Source: Impatiens glandulifera (Eukaryota > Streptophyta > Magnoliopsida > Ericales > Balsaminaceae). Taken from it: a stretch of 64,000 nucleotides of DNA. Under the pieces are notes generated by a model. It saw nothing but the letters and a program-made list of their open reading frames with translations, ran no database searches and was not told the origin of the DNA. Position 1 is the stretch's first letter. Each line of letters opens with the position of its first letter. Below, piece by piece: positions 33,295 to 47,300 of this stretch. The DNA is taken from assembly GCF_907164915.1 (NCBI RefSeq), contig NC_061867.1:2379676-2443675 (forward strand). Reading direction: 5' to 3'. A program made the position numbers and the translations under genes.

Positions 33295-34231
33295 GATTAT
33301 CGACTCTGTTCTTAACAGAAGTTGGAAGAAATGATGACTCTGTTCGTTACCCTTTGAATCTGGAGTCTTCGTAGGTATGAGAGAGAGAGAGAGATTAGGG
33401 TTCTTTCTGGAGAAGAAGGTTTACGGTTGGGACGGGAGAGAGAGAACTGCGGATTCCATTTTCGTTCTTGCCGAAACAAACGCTGTATGAATTCCCCCCA
33501 TCAGTGAAACCTATTTTTACTGAATTTGAATTTTTACAATTTACTAATAATATTTTCATTTTTAAAAAATTATATATTTAGAAAATTATATTTGGAAACA
33601 AATCCCATAAAATGTTTTCAAATAAATTAAGTTCCCATAAATCAAAATATTTATTTGACAAATAAAAAAATTAATAATTTATATTGAAAAATACAAATTT
33701 TTGTTTATTTAGTGAATAAATGAATTATTCGGACTTGAACTCACCTTAGTGAAATTGAGGGTAGAAACTAGGAGGGGAGATCTTTGTGACTAAAACGATT
33801 TTTGTGGGATGACCTTAAAAAAATATCTTAAATGCGTTTGTAATTTAATTACGCAAGTGACCATTCAAAATATTCTAACGAAATTACTCCCGTCGCGTAA
33901 TGCGAAAGACATGATCGTCACGCAAAGAGAAAGTTTGTGAAATTACTCCCGTCGTGTAACGCAAATGATACGATCATTCTGGAATTTTCACAGGCTTTTT
34001 TTCCAAGAGACGATCCTGCCCTTCACGTTACGCGATATGATAATTTCATCAAAATATTTTAAAATAATCTTTACCCAATTAAATTTACGTGGTGTCACGC
34101 ATTTAATAGCTTTTTAGTGTCATTTCGTCAAAGTGATTGTTTTTTACTAGAGTCCTAATCAAACCAATTACTCTAAACATAAATTCTAGAAAAAAACAAA
34201 AATATGTGCCCTAAACAATTAATAATATATT
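33295..34231. other. UBC upstream region and edge of the ARID duplication
   Basis: 33295-33480 is the UBC leader/promoter, with a GA microsatellite (about 33378-33394). 33560-33771 is a diverged copy of ARID downstream sequence that recurs at about 34260-34500. The rest is covered by the insertion at 33772-34145. No protein gene is present. Confidence 0.6.
33772..34145. mobile_element. ~374-bp insertion flanked by ACTAG
   Basis: The ARID-downstream repeat reads GAGGGTAGAAA...CCTAATCAAACC without a break at 34480-34530, but in the copy beginning at 33560 the same two parts are separated by 33772-34145. ACTAG sits on both sides (33767-33771 and 34146-34150), suggesting a 5-bp target duplication. 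The insert holds an internal near-duplication (GAAATTACTCCCGTCG at about 33889 and 33939). Ends are only weakly inverted. Class unknown. Confidence 0.5.
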
Positions 34232-34898
34232 TAGAAATGTTGTTCAATAAATATATACAATAGTAAAAATTATTTTGAAAAATATATTTAGAAGCTAATC
34301 AGAAAATATTTTCTTATACATATATAAATTCAATTTCAAACAAATGTTTTCAAATGGATTCAGTTCCCATAAATCAAATATTTATTTGACAAATAAGAAA
34401 ATTAGCAATTTATTTACAAAAATTACACATTCAAAAATGTTTAATGAACAAATGAATTATTGGGCCTTGACCTCACCCTAGTGAAATTGAGGGTAGAAAA
34501 TACTAATGGATCCTAATCAAACCAACTACCTAAACATATATTCAAGCAAAAACAAAAATATGCACTAAACATAAATGGAAAATGTGAAGTATTAAAAAAG
34601 ATTAAAAACAATTAGCTAAGATATGCAAAGATTGAAAAATAATTTCCTTACTTATCTAGCTAAACTCTCTAAAACCAACAATAATGAATAATAAAATTTC
34701 AAAAACAAATTGCACAATTACCAAATTATAGTTATAGGTCATACAAGAATCAAAATAGAAAAAAATTACAAATCCAACATTCAAAGCACCATTCATCCCT
34801 TTATGTCTAAAATTTGAGAAATTAGAAAGAAAAATCCTCACAGATTCTAGAATATTCTACTTGAAATAATGTCTCACTTAATTTATTTTCGGTAAAAA

Positions 34899-37196
34899 TC
34901 AAGGCATATCAAATAAGGTAAAATCTAGTGACTCCATGTTTCCATCATCAAATATAGTGCTGTCATATTTTCCTTCATCGTCGCTGTCCAATTCTTCCAC
35001 ATTCGAAGTAATTTGATTCTGAAATCTTCTACTACGAAGAATGAACACGTTAAAATAATAACTTACCACGTTTTCCCAAGTTTTGTTTGGAAATAACTTT
35101 AACGTGAATTTCTTAGTTAATGAATTACTCCGTTTTACTATATTGTTGAAATTTTGTTCTTGCATTCTTGTCCAAGAAAGCGAAACATCCTCACCCATTC
35201 TATCAAATTTCCAATCATAGAACAATGAGCCAATTTGGCGTTTTAGTTCCACCCTCTTCTCCGCAATGTGAAACTTGGTGCAGAAAATTGAACCTGGTTG
35301 TTCGCATTCACATATTTCATGACCCCTCCCTTTACCAACAGCATAATAAGTATCAAATTCAACTTCAGGCACACAATATGTGTTGCCTAGCCATTTTGGG
35401 TCGGATGTGTTATCAGAGTTGGTGCATTCAGTCCACTCGAAAATTTGAGCTTGATAGAGCGGGCCGATACGCTTACCTTGGTCTTTCAAATTAATCATTT
35501 TAGGAGTATCTTCCTTTTTAGTAGGATATGTCCTTGTCCTTCTAAGCTTTTGAAAACTCTTTTTAGACGCCTCGACGTGATTAATAACTCTGCCGTGAGA
35601 TGATGTGCATGGATAGTCACATGCAAATATATGGCACTCGGGGAAAGAAAACAATCTATCGCTACAATTATACTTCTCTTTTAACCGTTGATTGAGATCC
35701 GTAAAATCTTCGTACATAGAAGAATTTACTTTCACCTTCTTCTACAAGTATTCAAACAAAAATTACAAATTACTTTATATTACTACTATTTGAAAAGGTT
35801 AGATGAAACATATACAAACCTAGATACTATATTTAAAAAGAGAGAAAAATATATTCTTTGTTGATGTTTTTTTATGAACAAAGTATTATTTGTAGTTTTT
35901 TGAAAAATGTGTGAGGAAGACTAATGTATTATTAAAATTCAGAATAAGTTCCTAATAATTAAACTATATATATATATATAGACTTAATAAGATTTTTTCT
36001 GTTTGTATGTAGTTTTCTTTTAAAAATTAATAGGATAATCTAAACATAATTAATAAATGAGATTTCTCTCACTTGTCTACAAGGTAGTTTAATATTGAGT
36101 TTTGAGTTATTTCCAAACTTTAGAGTAAATTTTTAAATCTAAAATATTTGAAATAATTTTTAAAACAGTAGGTAATTATTATGTCTTAAATGATATCTTT
36201 AGTGATCAATATATCAAGATGTGTGTATTTTCTTAAACAACTATATGCAATGTACATTTGTTTTAAAATACACAAAATCTAGTTTAAATCAATTATTGAA
36301 ACCTAGATTGTGCCTAAATTGTGTGTTGCTATGTAAACAAATAGATGACGTGCAACGATTTTACACAATTTGTGTACATTCTAAAAGTTATAAAGAGGAC
36401 ACATATTACAGAAAATATTTTATATCAAATTAAAACAAAAAATCTAAGAACATGAATATACCTGGAATATAGTTTGCTTTATGTTATGTCGAACAAGCCT
36501 TTTAGTCACCAACGATTCTCTTGCTGACAATGCTTGCAACCATAATTTATCGAGACTATAATCCTTCCATTGTGAGGGTGGAGGAATTCTCCCAATCTTA
36601 GGACTATCTATTTTCCTCGCAGCCATTAACACCCATTCCAGCATTTTCGACAAAGATTGAGGATCACGTCTCCTCTCACTCGAATCAACTTCGTCTTTAT
36701 CCTTAATGATCGGGTCTTGTTTCCTAACAACTAAACCTTGAATGCCCCTCTTCAGTTCTTGCGAAAGTTGGTTAAACTCTTCATCAAATAAATTCACTTC
36801 GATAAAGTCTCCTTCTAACCACTTATTGAAGTTGACTAAGTACTCCTCATACACCAATTTCACATAATCCCCCATTTGATCACCTAAAACACATTCTCCA
36901 GCAGCCTCACTCCAAGAATTCTTTTCTGAAATTTGTTCATACCCACCTTCTCCTCTCACAACTAAGAAAAGCTTAAACAAATCTACCTCATTCCCATCTT
37001 CCAACAATGGCGGAATGGGCAGGGAAGCATGCTTTGTACTGAAACCATTTAAGAATGACGACAGAACATCAGCAAACATCCTCTTAAGCTTCATGAAAGC
37101 TGAAAAATTAGAAGCATCATTACACCCCTCTACCCATTGTTCAAGATCACGTTTTTCTTCAAAGATGTCTTGCCCTAAGTTCAATTGCTTTCCCAT
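34899..37196 (-). CDS. ARID-ELM2 domain protein, copy 1
   Basis: Two coding exons, 37196-36462 and 35741-34899, in phase 0, give 525 aa. Residues about 36-128 are an ARID/BRIGHT DNA-binding domain (VDLFKLFLVVRGEGGYEQIS then SWSEAAGECVL). The second exon carries an ELM2-like segment (about 335-390, GPLYQAQIFEW) and a SANT-like region (about 435-482, [25 protein letters not shown]), then an acidic tail (ELDSDDEG). This architecture matches plant ARID1/ARID2-type nuclear proteins, which bind AT-rich DNA and act with chromatin or histone-deacetylase complexes. The ATG at 37196 directly follows an acceptor-like aaatag, so a leader intron (about 37304-37197) is likely. An upstream ATGGAG at that intron's donor could add two residues. 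It appears intact. Confidence 0.85.
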
Positions 37197-37620
37197 CTAT
37201 TTCGTTTTCAGATAAAAAGAAAACAAACAACATAAACATAAAGGATCAAAGAAAATCTAGAGATTGAAGAAAAGAGCTGAAATTCTCATCAATAATTTAC
37301 CTCCATGAAGACAGATTAATTTCAATTTCTAGAAGCTTCCTTTGATAGATACACTCTGATGGATCTAGAGCAGCGAGAAGTCAAACAACGAACGAGAAGG
37401 AAGAAAATGGGGGATCGAGCTAGGGTTAATTTCTCAAATGGCAGCCGCCGAAAGAAGGGGGTTCGACTTCTAGCTAGGGTTTCTCGCAGCCGCCGAAACA
37501 AGTTGCCACGGAAATTTAGGATATCCAAAAAAACAGCTAAGCTAGTTTAAGGTTTGTGTCTAAATTGGGACAATCTAGGTTTAAGGTCAACCTACCTGAA
37601 ATTTATCAAGACACGACGTG
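37197..37620 (-). promoter_or_regulatory. ARID copy 1 leader and proximal promoter
   Basis: Contains the probable leader intron (donor GGAG then GTAAATTATT on the minus strand at about 37304) and a leader exon region of higher GC to about 37530. Related copies lie near 41280-41670, 41820-42160, 60880-61300 and, inverted, at 51556-51815, so the leader duplicated along with the gene. Confidence 0.5.
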
Positions 37621-37629
37621 TTCGGAATT

Positions 37630-38100
37630 AGCTGTCATTAGGGTGGCCAAACCTATCCGATCCGGTATTTCGGATCGAATATTCGCCTTTATTTTTTTCA
37701 AAAATTGTGATATGTATTCGATTCGGTATCCGACCACTATCCGATCCGAAAATACCGGATCGGATCGGCCAACCGGATACTTGCTGATCCGATTTTTTTT
37801 GATATTTTTAATTTTTTTCATATGCTAGAAAATTAAAATTGTTCTATTAAGGATATCAGTTATGAATAATAACAATTTGAGAACAGATTCACAAACAGAT
37901 TTAAAGGGAAATTGGAAGAAAACAAATGAAAGAGACATATTTTTGTTTGGGTTTGTAGGTTTGTAAAGAAAAATGGGAGAAAACATAAGGAAGAGGGAAA
38001 TTTTGTATTTTTGTTTGGGTTTGTAAAGAGAAAAAATGAAAAGATAGATTTTTGTTTAGTTTGTAATTGTTTAATAATATTTTTCGGTCTAGTTTGAACC
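37630..38100. other. possible transposon remnant with TATCCGATCCGG motifs
   Basis: The sequence begins TTAGGGTGGCCAAACCTATC and is followed by repeated CCGATCCG and CGGATCGG blocks in both orientations (37650-37800). Ends of this style (GGGTGGCAAA...) are common in plant hAT-type elements. No transposase is present. The same text lies at 61313-61490. Confidence 0.35.
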
Positions 38101-38117
38101 AAATTTTATCTATGTTT

Positions 38118-38895
38118 CGGTCTAGCTAACAAGCCTTTTCGTCACCCACTACTCTCATGCTTACAATACTTGAAACCATAATTTATTGATGCTACAATCT
38201 TTCCTCTCAAAATGTAGATAAATTTCTCAAGTTAGAATCATCTATTTCCACTAACATCCACTCAAAACATTTTGACAAAAACTGAGGATCACGTTTCTTC
38301 TTAAGTGAGTCAACTTCTTTCTTTGAGAAAATCTTCTCAAAAGAGGTTTTATTTTCCTCCAGAGACCAGACTCATTGGATATAAATGAGCTTTGATCTCT
38401 CCCTAGTTAAATTGAGTGTAGAAAATACTAATGGCTCGTGGATCGTATATGATTTTTAAGACCATTCTGGTCCTAATCGGCACAAGTTTCATATCAAACC
38501 AACTAACCTAAACATAAATCCTAGTAATAAAAAAATGGTCTAAACATTAATAGAAAATGTAAAGTATTAAAAAAATATAATAAAAAATGGCTACAATATG
38601 CAAAGCTGAAAAAATAATTAAACTAGCTAAAAATCTAAGAACATGAATGTACATGGAATAAAATTTGATCTATGTTTCGGTTTAACAAGCCTTTTCGTCA
38701 CCCACTACTCTCATTTTTATAATACTTGAAATCATAATTTATCGATGTTACAATCTTTCCTCTCGGAATGTGGATAACTTTTTCCAAGTTTAAAATCATC
38801 TATTTCCTCTAACATTTACTCATAACGTTCAGACAAAGATTGATGATCACGTTTCTTCTTAAGTGAGTCAACTTCTTTCTTCGTGGGAATCTTCT
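38118..38895 (-). pseudogene. two partial repeats of ARID exon 1 3' part
   Basis: 38118-38350 and 38685-38895 both resemble the end of ARID exon 1 (36490-36700), including the AACAAGCCTTTT and TGAGGATCACGT blocks. Each is truncated and followed by similar downstream text. Neither has an open frame. The pair is copied at 61808-62590. Confidence 0.75.
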
Positions 38896-39354
38896 CAAAA
38901 GAAGTTTCATTTTCCTCTAGGAGACAAGACCCATTAGATATAAATGAGTTTTGATCTCACCCTAGTTAAATTGAGTGTAGAAAATACTTATGGAACCTAA
39001 TTAAACCAACTACCTAAACATATTTTTCAAGCAAAAACAAAATATGCCCTAAACATAAATGGAAAATGTGAAGTATTAAAAAAGATTAAAAACAATTAGT
39101 TAAGATATATCTAGCTAAAATCTCTAAAACCAACAATAATGAATAAACAAATTTCAAAAACAAATTGCACAATTACCAAATTATAGTTATAGGTCATACA
39201 AGAATCAAAATAGAAAAAACAAAATTACAAATCCAACATTCAAAGCACCATTTATCCCTTTATGTCTAAAATGTAGGAAGTTATAAAAGAAAAATCAAGA
39301 TTCTAGAATATTCTACTTGAAATAATGCCCCACTTAATTTATTTTTGGTAAACA

Positions 39355-41279
39355 TCAAGGCATATTAAATTCGGTAAAATCTAGTGACTCCATGTTGCCA
39401 TCATCAAATATAGTGCTGTCATACTTTCCTTCATCGTCGCTGTCCAATTCTTTCACATTCGAAGTTATTCAATTATGGTATCTTCTACTACGAAGAATGA
39501 ACACGTTAAAATAATAACTTACGTTTACCCAAGTTTTGTTTGAAAATATCTTTAATGTGAGTTTCTTAGTTAATGAATGACTCTATTTTCCTATATTATT
39601 GAAATTTTGTTCTTGCTTCCTTGTTAAAGAAACCGAAAAATCCACACTCATTCTATCAAACTTTCAATCATAGAACAATGAGCCAATTTGGAGTTTTAAT
39701 TCCACTCTCTTCTCCCTAATGTGAAACTGGTGCAGAAATTTGAACCGGTTGTTCGCATTCACATATTTCACCCATTCATTTACCATTAACATAATAATAA
39801 GTAATTGAATTTGGGTCAAATTCAATTTCGGGCACACAATATGTGTTGCCTAGCCATTTTGCGTCGGATGTATTATTAGAGTTGGTGCATTCAGTCCACT
39901 TGAAGTTTAAGCTTGATAGAGAAGGGTCAATACACTTACCTTGTTCTTTTAGATGAATAATTTTAAGAGTATCTTCCTTTTTAGTAGGATATGTTATTTA
40001 CTTCTAAACTCTTAAGCATCATTTTTAGAAGTCCCTACATAATTAATAACTTTTTCGTAAGATAATGTGCATGGGTAGTCACATGCAAATATATGGCACT
40101 CGGGAATTAAATAAATCTATGGATACAATTATATTTCTCTTTTAACATTTTAATTGAGATCCATAAAATCTTGGTACATAGAAGTATTTACTATCACCTT
40201 CTTCTACCAGTATACAATAAAAAATTACAAATTAATTTAGATTACTAAAACACTTATAAAATTTTAGATGAAGCATATACAAACCTTGCTACTATATTTT
40301 TAGAAAGAGAGAAAACAATATTTCTTGTTGATGTTTTTATGAACAAAGTATTGTTTATAGTTTTTGAAAAATGTTTTGTGCAAGGCTATGGATTAATAAA
40401 ATTCATAAATGACATTTCTCTTATTTTTTTTATAAGGTAGTTTAATATGGAGTTTTGGGTTATTTCGAAAATTTAGAGTGAGTAAATTTCTAAATCAAAA
40501 ATATTAAAATGATTTTAAAATAGTAGGTAATTATTTTTTCTTAAATGATATCTTTATTAATGATCAATATATCAAGATTTGTGTTTTTTTTAAACAACTT
40601 TATGCAATATACATTTGTTTTAAAATACACAAATTTAATTTAAATCATTAGAAAACTTAGATTGTGCCTAGATTGTGTGTTGCTCTAGAAAAATAAATAA
40701 CGTGCAACGATTTTACATAATTTTTGTACATTTTAAAAGTTAAAGTTGGTACAAATTACACGTAAAATCTCTTATATCAAACTAACTAAAAATTTAAGAA
40801 AATGGAAAATAATTTTCTTTATGTTAGGTCAAACAACCAATTTAGTCGTCCACTCTTTATCAAATAAATTCATTTCGATAAAGTCTCCTTTTAACCACTT
40901 ATTGAAGTCGACTAAGTAATCCTCATACACCAATTTCACATAATCTCCCATTTGATCTCCTAAAACACATTCTCCAGCAGCCTCACCCCAAAAATCCTTT
41001 TCCGAAATCTAGTCATACCCACCTTCTCCTTTCACAACCAAGAAAATCATAAACAAATCTACTTCATTCTCATCTTCCAACAATGGCGAAATGGACAGGG
41101 AAGTATGCTTTATGCTGAAACCACTTAAGAATGACGAAAGAACATCAACAAATTAACATCCTCTTAAGCTTCACGAAAGCTGAAAAATTAGAAGCATCAT
41201 CACATCCCTCTACCCATTGTTCAAGATCACGGTTTTCTTCAAAGCTCATGTCTTGCTTAAAGTTCAAATGCTTTCCCAT
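39355..41279 (-). pseudogene. ARID-ELM2 pseudogene
   Basis: Exon 2-like sequence spans about 40204-39355 and exon 1-like about 41279-40838. It is collinear with copy 1 but has frameshifts, stops, and loss of the exon 1 3' half; ARID text survives (the region opposite 36780-37190). The divergence is clearly greater than between the two intact copies, so this is an older duplicate. Confidence 0.85.
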
Positions 41280-42190
41280 CTATTTGGTTTTCAGATCAAA
41301 AAGAAAACAAACAACACAAACAGAAAGGATCAAAGAAAATCTATAGATAGAAGAAAAGAGCTGAATTATGGTCAAGAATTTACCTCCATGAAGACGGACT
41401 AGCTAGATTCGATTTCTAGAGATTTCCTTTGATTAATCAGTGACTGAGAAAGAGCAATAAAAACAAAAGGAGACCCTGGTAGGGTTTTGAGGGTTATTTG
41501 AAAATGATGGATCTAGAGCAGCGAGAAGTCAATCAAATGAATGAGAAGAAAATGGGAGATAGAGCTAGGGTTTGTCAAATGGGCAGCCGTAGAAAAATGA
41601 GTCGGAAAAATAGTTAGCTAGTTTAAGGTTTGTGTCTAAATTGGGACAATCTAGGTTTAAGGTCAACCTACCTGAAACTTATCACATGATCATTTATCCT
41701 CTTAAGCAAGCTTCATGAAAGTTGAGAAATTAGCAGGATCATCACATCCCTCTACCCATTGTACAAGATCACGTTTTTCTTCAAATCTTTCTTTCCCTAA
41801 GTTTAATTGCTTTCCCATCTATTTTGTTTTCAAATAAAAAAGAAAACAAACAACACAAACAGAAAGGATCAAAGAAAATCTAGAGATAGATCAGAAAAGA
41901 GTTGAACTCTCATCAAGAATTTACCTCCATGAAGAGATATTAGTTTTGATTTCTAGAGCAACAAAAACAAAAAGATAACCTGGTAGGGTTTCGAGGGTTA
42001 TTTGAAATGGTTGAATCTGAGAAGACAAGACTCTAAGGATCTAGAGAGAGAAGTCCATCAAAGAAAGAGAAAGAAAATGGGGGATTGAGATGAGTTTGTC
42101 AAATGGGCAGCCACCGAAAATGAGTTGACACGGAAATTTAGGATATCAAAAAAACTAGCTTTAAGGTCAAACCTACCTCAAATCAAGATG
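41280..42190 (-). pseudogene. two ARID leader copies with an exon 1 5' fragment
   Basis: 41280-41690 matches the ARID leader. 41699-41819 matches only the first about 120 bp of exon 1, followed by a second leader copy to about 42165. A tandem partial duplication with no coding capacity. Confidence 0.75.
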
Positions 42191-42814
42191 AAATTTAGGA
42201 CTGTTTGTTGCTCTGAAAAAATAAATAATGCGCAACGATTTTACACCATTTGTGTATATTCTAGAAGTTAAGGTTTGTGCAGATTATTTAAAATTTCATA
42301 TATCAAATTAAAACTAAAAATCTAATAACATTAGTGTAGTAACTGAAATAGAGTTTTCTCTAGGTTTGTGCCTTGACCTCACCTAGGTAGTGAGATTGAG
42401 GGTATAAATACTAATAGGTCCTAATGAAATCAACTACCGTAAACATAAATCATAACAAAAACAAAAATAGGCCCTAAACATAAATGGAAAATGTGAAGTA
42501 TTAAAAAAAGATTAGAAACAATTAGCTAAGATATGCAAAGATTGAAAAATAATTGCCTTACTTATTTATCTATCTAAAATCTCTAAAAACACCAATAATG
42601 AATAAAAAAGTTTCAAAAATAATTTGCACAATTATCAAATTATAGTATATATAGGTCATTCATGAATTAAAATAGAAAAAAAAAAATCCAACATTCAAAG
42701 CACCATTCATCCCTTTATGTCTAAAATTTGGGAAATTTTAAAAAGAAAAATCCTCACAGATTCTAGAATATTCTAATTGAAATAATGTGTCACTTAATTT
42801 ATTTTCGGTAAACA

Positions 42815-43621
42815 TCAAGGCATATTAAATTCGGTAAAACCTAGTGACTCCATCCATCATCAAATAAAGTGCTGTCATATTTTCCTTCATCATCAAGTAA
42901 TTCGATTATGGTATCTTCTGCTGCGAAGAATGAACACGTTAAAATAATAACTTACCACGTTTTCCCAAGTTTTGTTTGGAAATAACTTTAACATTAATTT
43001 CTTAATTAATGAATTACTCTGTTTTACTATATTGTCAAAATTTTGTTCTTGCATTTTTGTCCAAGAAAGAGAAACATCCTCACCCATTCTATCAAACTTC
43101 CAATCATAGAACAATGAACCAATTTGGCATTTTAGTTCCACCCTCTTCTCCGCAATGTGAAACTTGGTGCAGAAAATTGAACCGTGTTGTTCGCATTCAC
43201 ATGTTTCACCCCTCCCTCTACCAACAACACAATAAGTATCAAATTCAATTTTGGGCACACAATATTTGTTGCCTAGCCATTTTGGGTCGGATGTGTTATC
43301 GGAGTGGGTGCATTCAGCCAGCTCAAAAATTTGAGCTTGATAGATCGTGCCGATACGCTTGCCTTGGTCTTTCAGATTAATCAAATTAGGAGTATCTTCC
43401 TTTTTAGTAGGATATGTCCTTGTCCTTCTAAGCTTTTGAAAACTCTTTTTAAACGTTTTGACGTGATTAACAACTCTGCCGTGAGATGATGTGCATGGAT
43501 CACATGCAAATATATGGCACTCGGGGAAGAAAACAATCTATTGTTATACTTCTCTTTTAACCGTTGATTGAGATCCGTAAAATTTTCGTACATAGAAGAA
43601 TTTACTTTCATCTTCTTCTAC
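42815..43621 (-). pseudogene. ARID-ELM2 exon 2-only pseudogene
   Basis: Matches exon 2 of copy 1. A long frame survives over the ELM2/SANT part (43384-42893), but the upstream part is shifted out of frame near 43520-43540. The segment coding for the acidic tail is partly deleted, giving a premature stop after the SANT-like region. No ARID exon lies immediately upstream; 42190-42814 is ARID downstream sequence. Confidence 0.85.
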
Positions 43622-43639
43622 ATGTATTCAAACAAAAAT

Positions 43640-44172
43640 TACAAATTAATTTATATTACTACTATTGAAAAAGAAAACAAACAACATCTTCTTCTACCTG
43701 TATTCTACCCTTTGGATTCATTTAACAAGGGCACTACTAGTTTATCTTCAATGTCCCTTGACATATCAAAGGAATAAACTAAGAGCTTGTTCCCATGAGA
43801 TTTATTTAAAAAATATTTATTTTGGTGATTTTATGAAACATGTTCTTTTTGATAAAAAAAATAAATAAATAATGATAATTTTTTAATAAAAAGAAATTTT
43901 TTAATATTTTTCTTAATAAATTAAATGATTTGATTAATAAAATTAATGTTTAATTATGATTAATTTATAAGAAAAACACTAAGTGTTTGTTGAAATAATT
44001 TAGTTTGATAAATTTACAAGATATTATATAATATAAAATTATTATTATTTAAATAAAAATAAAATTATATTTTAATATTTAATAGATAAGAGAAAGTATT
44101 ATAGTTTATTTACATAATTTAATTGTCTTCATCAAATTAGGAAAAAATATGTATAAAAGAAATTAAAGTTAT
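43640..44172. other. AT-rich spacer left of the LINE
   Basis: No gene is supported. The sequence becomes very AT-rich from 43790 to the LINE poly(A) end. Confidence 0.5.
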
Positions 44173-44354
44173 ATTTTTTTTTTTGGAAAACGACTTAATG
44201 TCATTTTATTAAAATCTCAAAACGGGAAAGAAAACGGACATAGTTTCCTCTAACTTTCTAACAAACCTAGAAAGTTGGAATAAAGTTCAAGAATCAAACA
44301 ATTCTAACAAAGCAACATACATGACTTACAAACAAAACATAAAGAACTATCTTC

Positions 44355-47300
44355 CTAATTGACTTTCCATTCGTGACAAAGGACCCATTTACGCTCGCAT
44401 TTAGGAACCCGTTTCCACGTTCTAATTAGCGCACCACAATCAAATACAATGTCGCTCCACACATGATCAACGTTTCGACGAACTCTACCAAAGACTTTAG
44501 TATTTCTCTCAGCCAACAAATGATAAACAATGACAACAAACCCACACTTAAAGACGTTAGCATAAAATTTACTACCTTTAGATAAGACTTGGGCAGCAAC
44601 TTTTATATCCTCCCGGGACCCCGGCAAGCTCACAATTCCCATGGCTAAAGTGAAAATATTCCAAATAGATTTAGCAAAAAAACAGCCACCCAAAAGATGA
44701 TCAATGGACTCCGCAAACCCACTACAAAGAACACAATTGGCGTCCGGAATATCCATATAAGCAAGAATACGATCACGGGTACTAAGTCTACCATGGAAAG
44801 CCAACCAAAGAATAAACCGGTGTCTCAGAATGATTTTCGAGGACCACACAAGTGAAGCCCAACTTACAATTTGACCTTTTTCCCGAATAACGTTCCAAAT
44901 CGCACTTGACTTAATTTTCCCATTTTCTTCCGCTTTCCACAAGTGCACATCAACCATATTACAAATATTGAGACCGTTCAAATGATCAATAGCTCTTTTG
45001 CCTTCCAAGAATCTAGTAATAACCGAAACCCAAAGCCCTCTATGAATGTTATGGACCGTGGCAGCCGCACAATCCCTCCGGATCCTTAGGCCTCAGAATT
45101 CATCTCTACTAATCAATGATTTTTTTTCGAACCATGGGTCGTGCCAAAACAGAGTGCCACGCCCATCACCAATTCGGATGTCAAATATCGAACCAATGCT
45201 GTTTTTGAGCTTCAATATCTTCTTTAATGACCAAGCCATGTCGTCGGTAATTTTGCACGTTCATATGTTCATTTCACGTTTCATAAATTGGGAGTGCACC
45301 CATTTGACCCATAAGGAATCCTGCTTAGATTATAAGGCCCATAAATGCTTGTAAGTAACGACACGATTCCATTCGACACAATTCTTCAAACCCACACCTC
45401 CTTCATCCTTAGGTTTACACACATCAGTCCACTTGACTTTTTTCCTCCACGACCATGAGTGTCCCAAATGAAGTCCCGTAATAATGTATCAAGCTCTTGC
45501 ATCACCTTCTTAGGAAGAACAATTTGTTGAGACCAATACCCAATAAGCCCCATTACCACGCTGCCCACCAATTCAATTCTTCCCGCATAAGATAACTTCT
45601 TGGTAGCCCAACTCATAATCACGTTTTTGACCTTCTCAATAAGTAGCCTGCAATGTACTACATGAATCTGCCTTACCGTAAGTAGAATCCCCAAGTAACG
45701 GACCAAAAACGACCCTTCAGAGATGCCCATGATGTCTTGTATCCTTGCCTTTATTTCGTCATTAACACCGCCATAGAACGCTGCACTTTTTCCCTCATTA
45801 ATCAATAAACCTGTAACATCATAAAAGAAGTTAATAGCATCTTTTATAATTTTAACGGTATCAACATCGGCGCGTGTAAGAATAAATAGGTCGTCAGCAA
45901 AACAAAGGTGAGTAATATTCTCCTCCTCGTAGAAAGGGTGGAAAGTGTAATGACGGTTCTTTCGGAATGTCGTTAAGACACTCTCAAAGACCTCCATGAT
46001 CAAAACAAAGATAAAAGAAGAGAGAGGGTCACCCTGTCTCACGCCACTTTCGACTTTAAAGTAGCCAACGTGCGCTCCATTGACACAGACAACGAAATGG
46101 GAGGTAGAAACGCACTGCATAATCCATTCAATGAAGATTCTAGGGAAGCCCGAGACGACAAGAAAATCATTGATAGTTTCCCACTTGACAGAATCAAAAG
46201 CTTTGCGAATGTCAATTTTAAACGCAACCTGAGGCGAGATCCTCTTTTTCCCATAACCCTTAAGAATGTTCTGCATTAAGAGAATGTTATGCGATAGACC
46301 TAGCGGGTATAAATGCATATTTACCTAGACTAACAATGCTAGAAATAACTTTTTGAAACTGTTTTGCAAGTATTTTTGAAATGATTTTATAAACAACGTT
46401 ATAACATGAAATGGGTCGGAAGTCTTGTATTTTTTCAGGCACGAAACTTTTGGGAATGAGGTTTAAAATAGTTAGATTCCATTTCTTGAGCATTTTACGA
46501 TTCCTAAAAAACTCTAAAACCCCCTCTGTAATGTCATGACCAACAATGTCCCAATTTACTTTGAAAAACTCCGCGTTAAACCCATCTGGACCGGGACTTT
46601 TGTTACCATTAATATTAGTCAGGGCCTTCCGAAACTCCTCTCTCGAGACAACCCTAATAAGATCACGACTATCATCAGCAGAAATCCTCTTGTCAACAAT
46701 CTGATAGAGCGTATTAAGATGACTATACTGCTGCCCAGCCTTAGTACCCATAAGACCCCGATAATATTGGACAGCTAAATCCTGAATCTGATCCTGGCCT
46801 TGCACAAAATCTGCATTGTCTTTCTTGAGCCTATGGACATTGTTTCTAAGGTTCCTAGAAAAGCTTTTCCAATAAAAGAAGGCCGTGTTCTTATCCCATA
46901 GAGAAATCCAATTATGTCTCGATTTTTGTTTACCAAAGCTTTCCTCCATTAAGCTGAGCTTTCTGAAAGAATTAAGGGCAGACTTTTCTTCCTCCCGAAG
47001 ATTGTCATCAACATCATTTCCAAGGAACCTGGATTGAACCTCATCAAGAACCTCTCTAGCAACCATTACCCTCTTAGAAATGTTGCTAAATTTTATGCGA
47101 TCAAACTTAACAAGCTGATTCTTAAGGAGCCTTAAATTTTCAGAAATCATGAACATATTGGAGCCATCAACCTGCGTACTCCAAACCTCATTAAGGATGC
47201 TTTTGAAGTTGCCATTATCCATCCAAAAATTGAAGAACTTGAACGGGTGTCTCATCTTCTTATCCTTCTCCCAAAAAAGCTTGATCGGACAATGGTCAGA

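Noticed and set aside
35168..35494. plus-strand open frame of 108 codons, repeated at 58849-59175
   Set aside because: It lies antisense to ARID exon 2 and is duplicated only because the gene is.
37359..37550. Arg/Lys-rich plus-strand open frame (63 codons)
   Set aside because: It is antisense to the ARID leader, its basic composition comes from GA-rich leader sequence, and no start context or family supports it.
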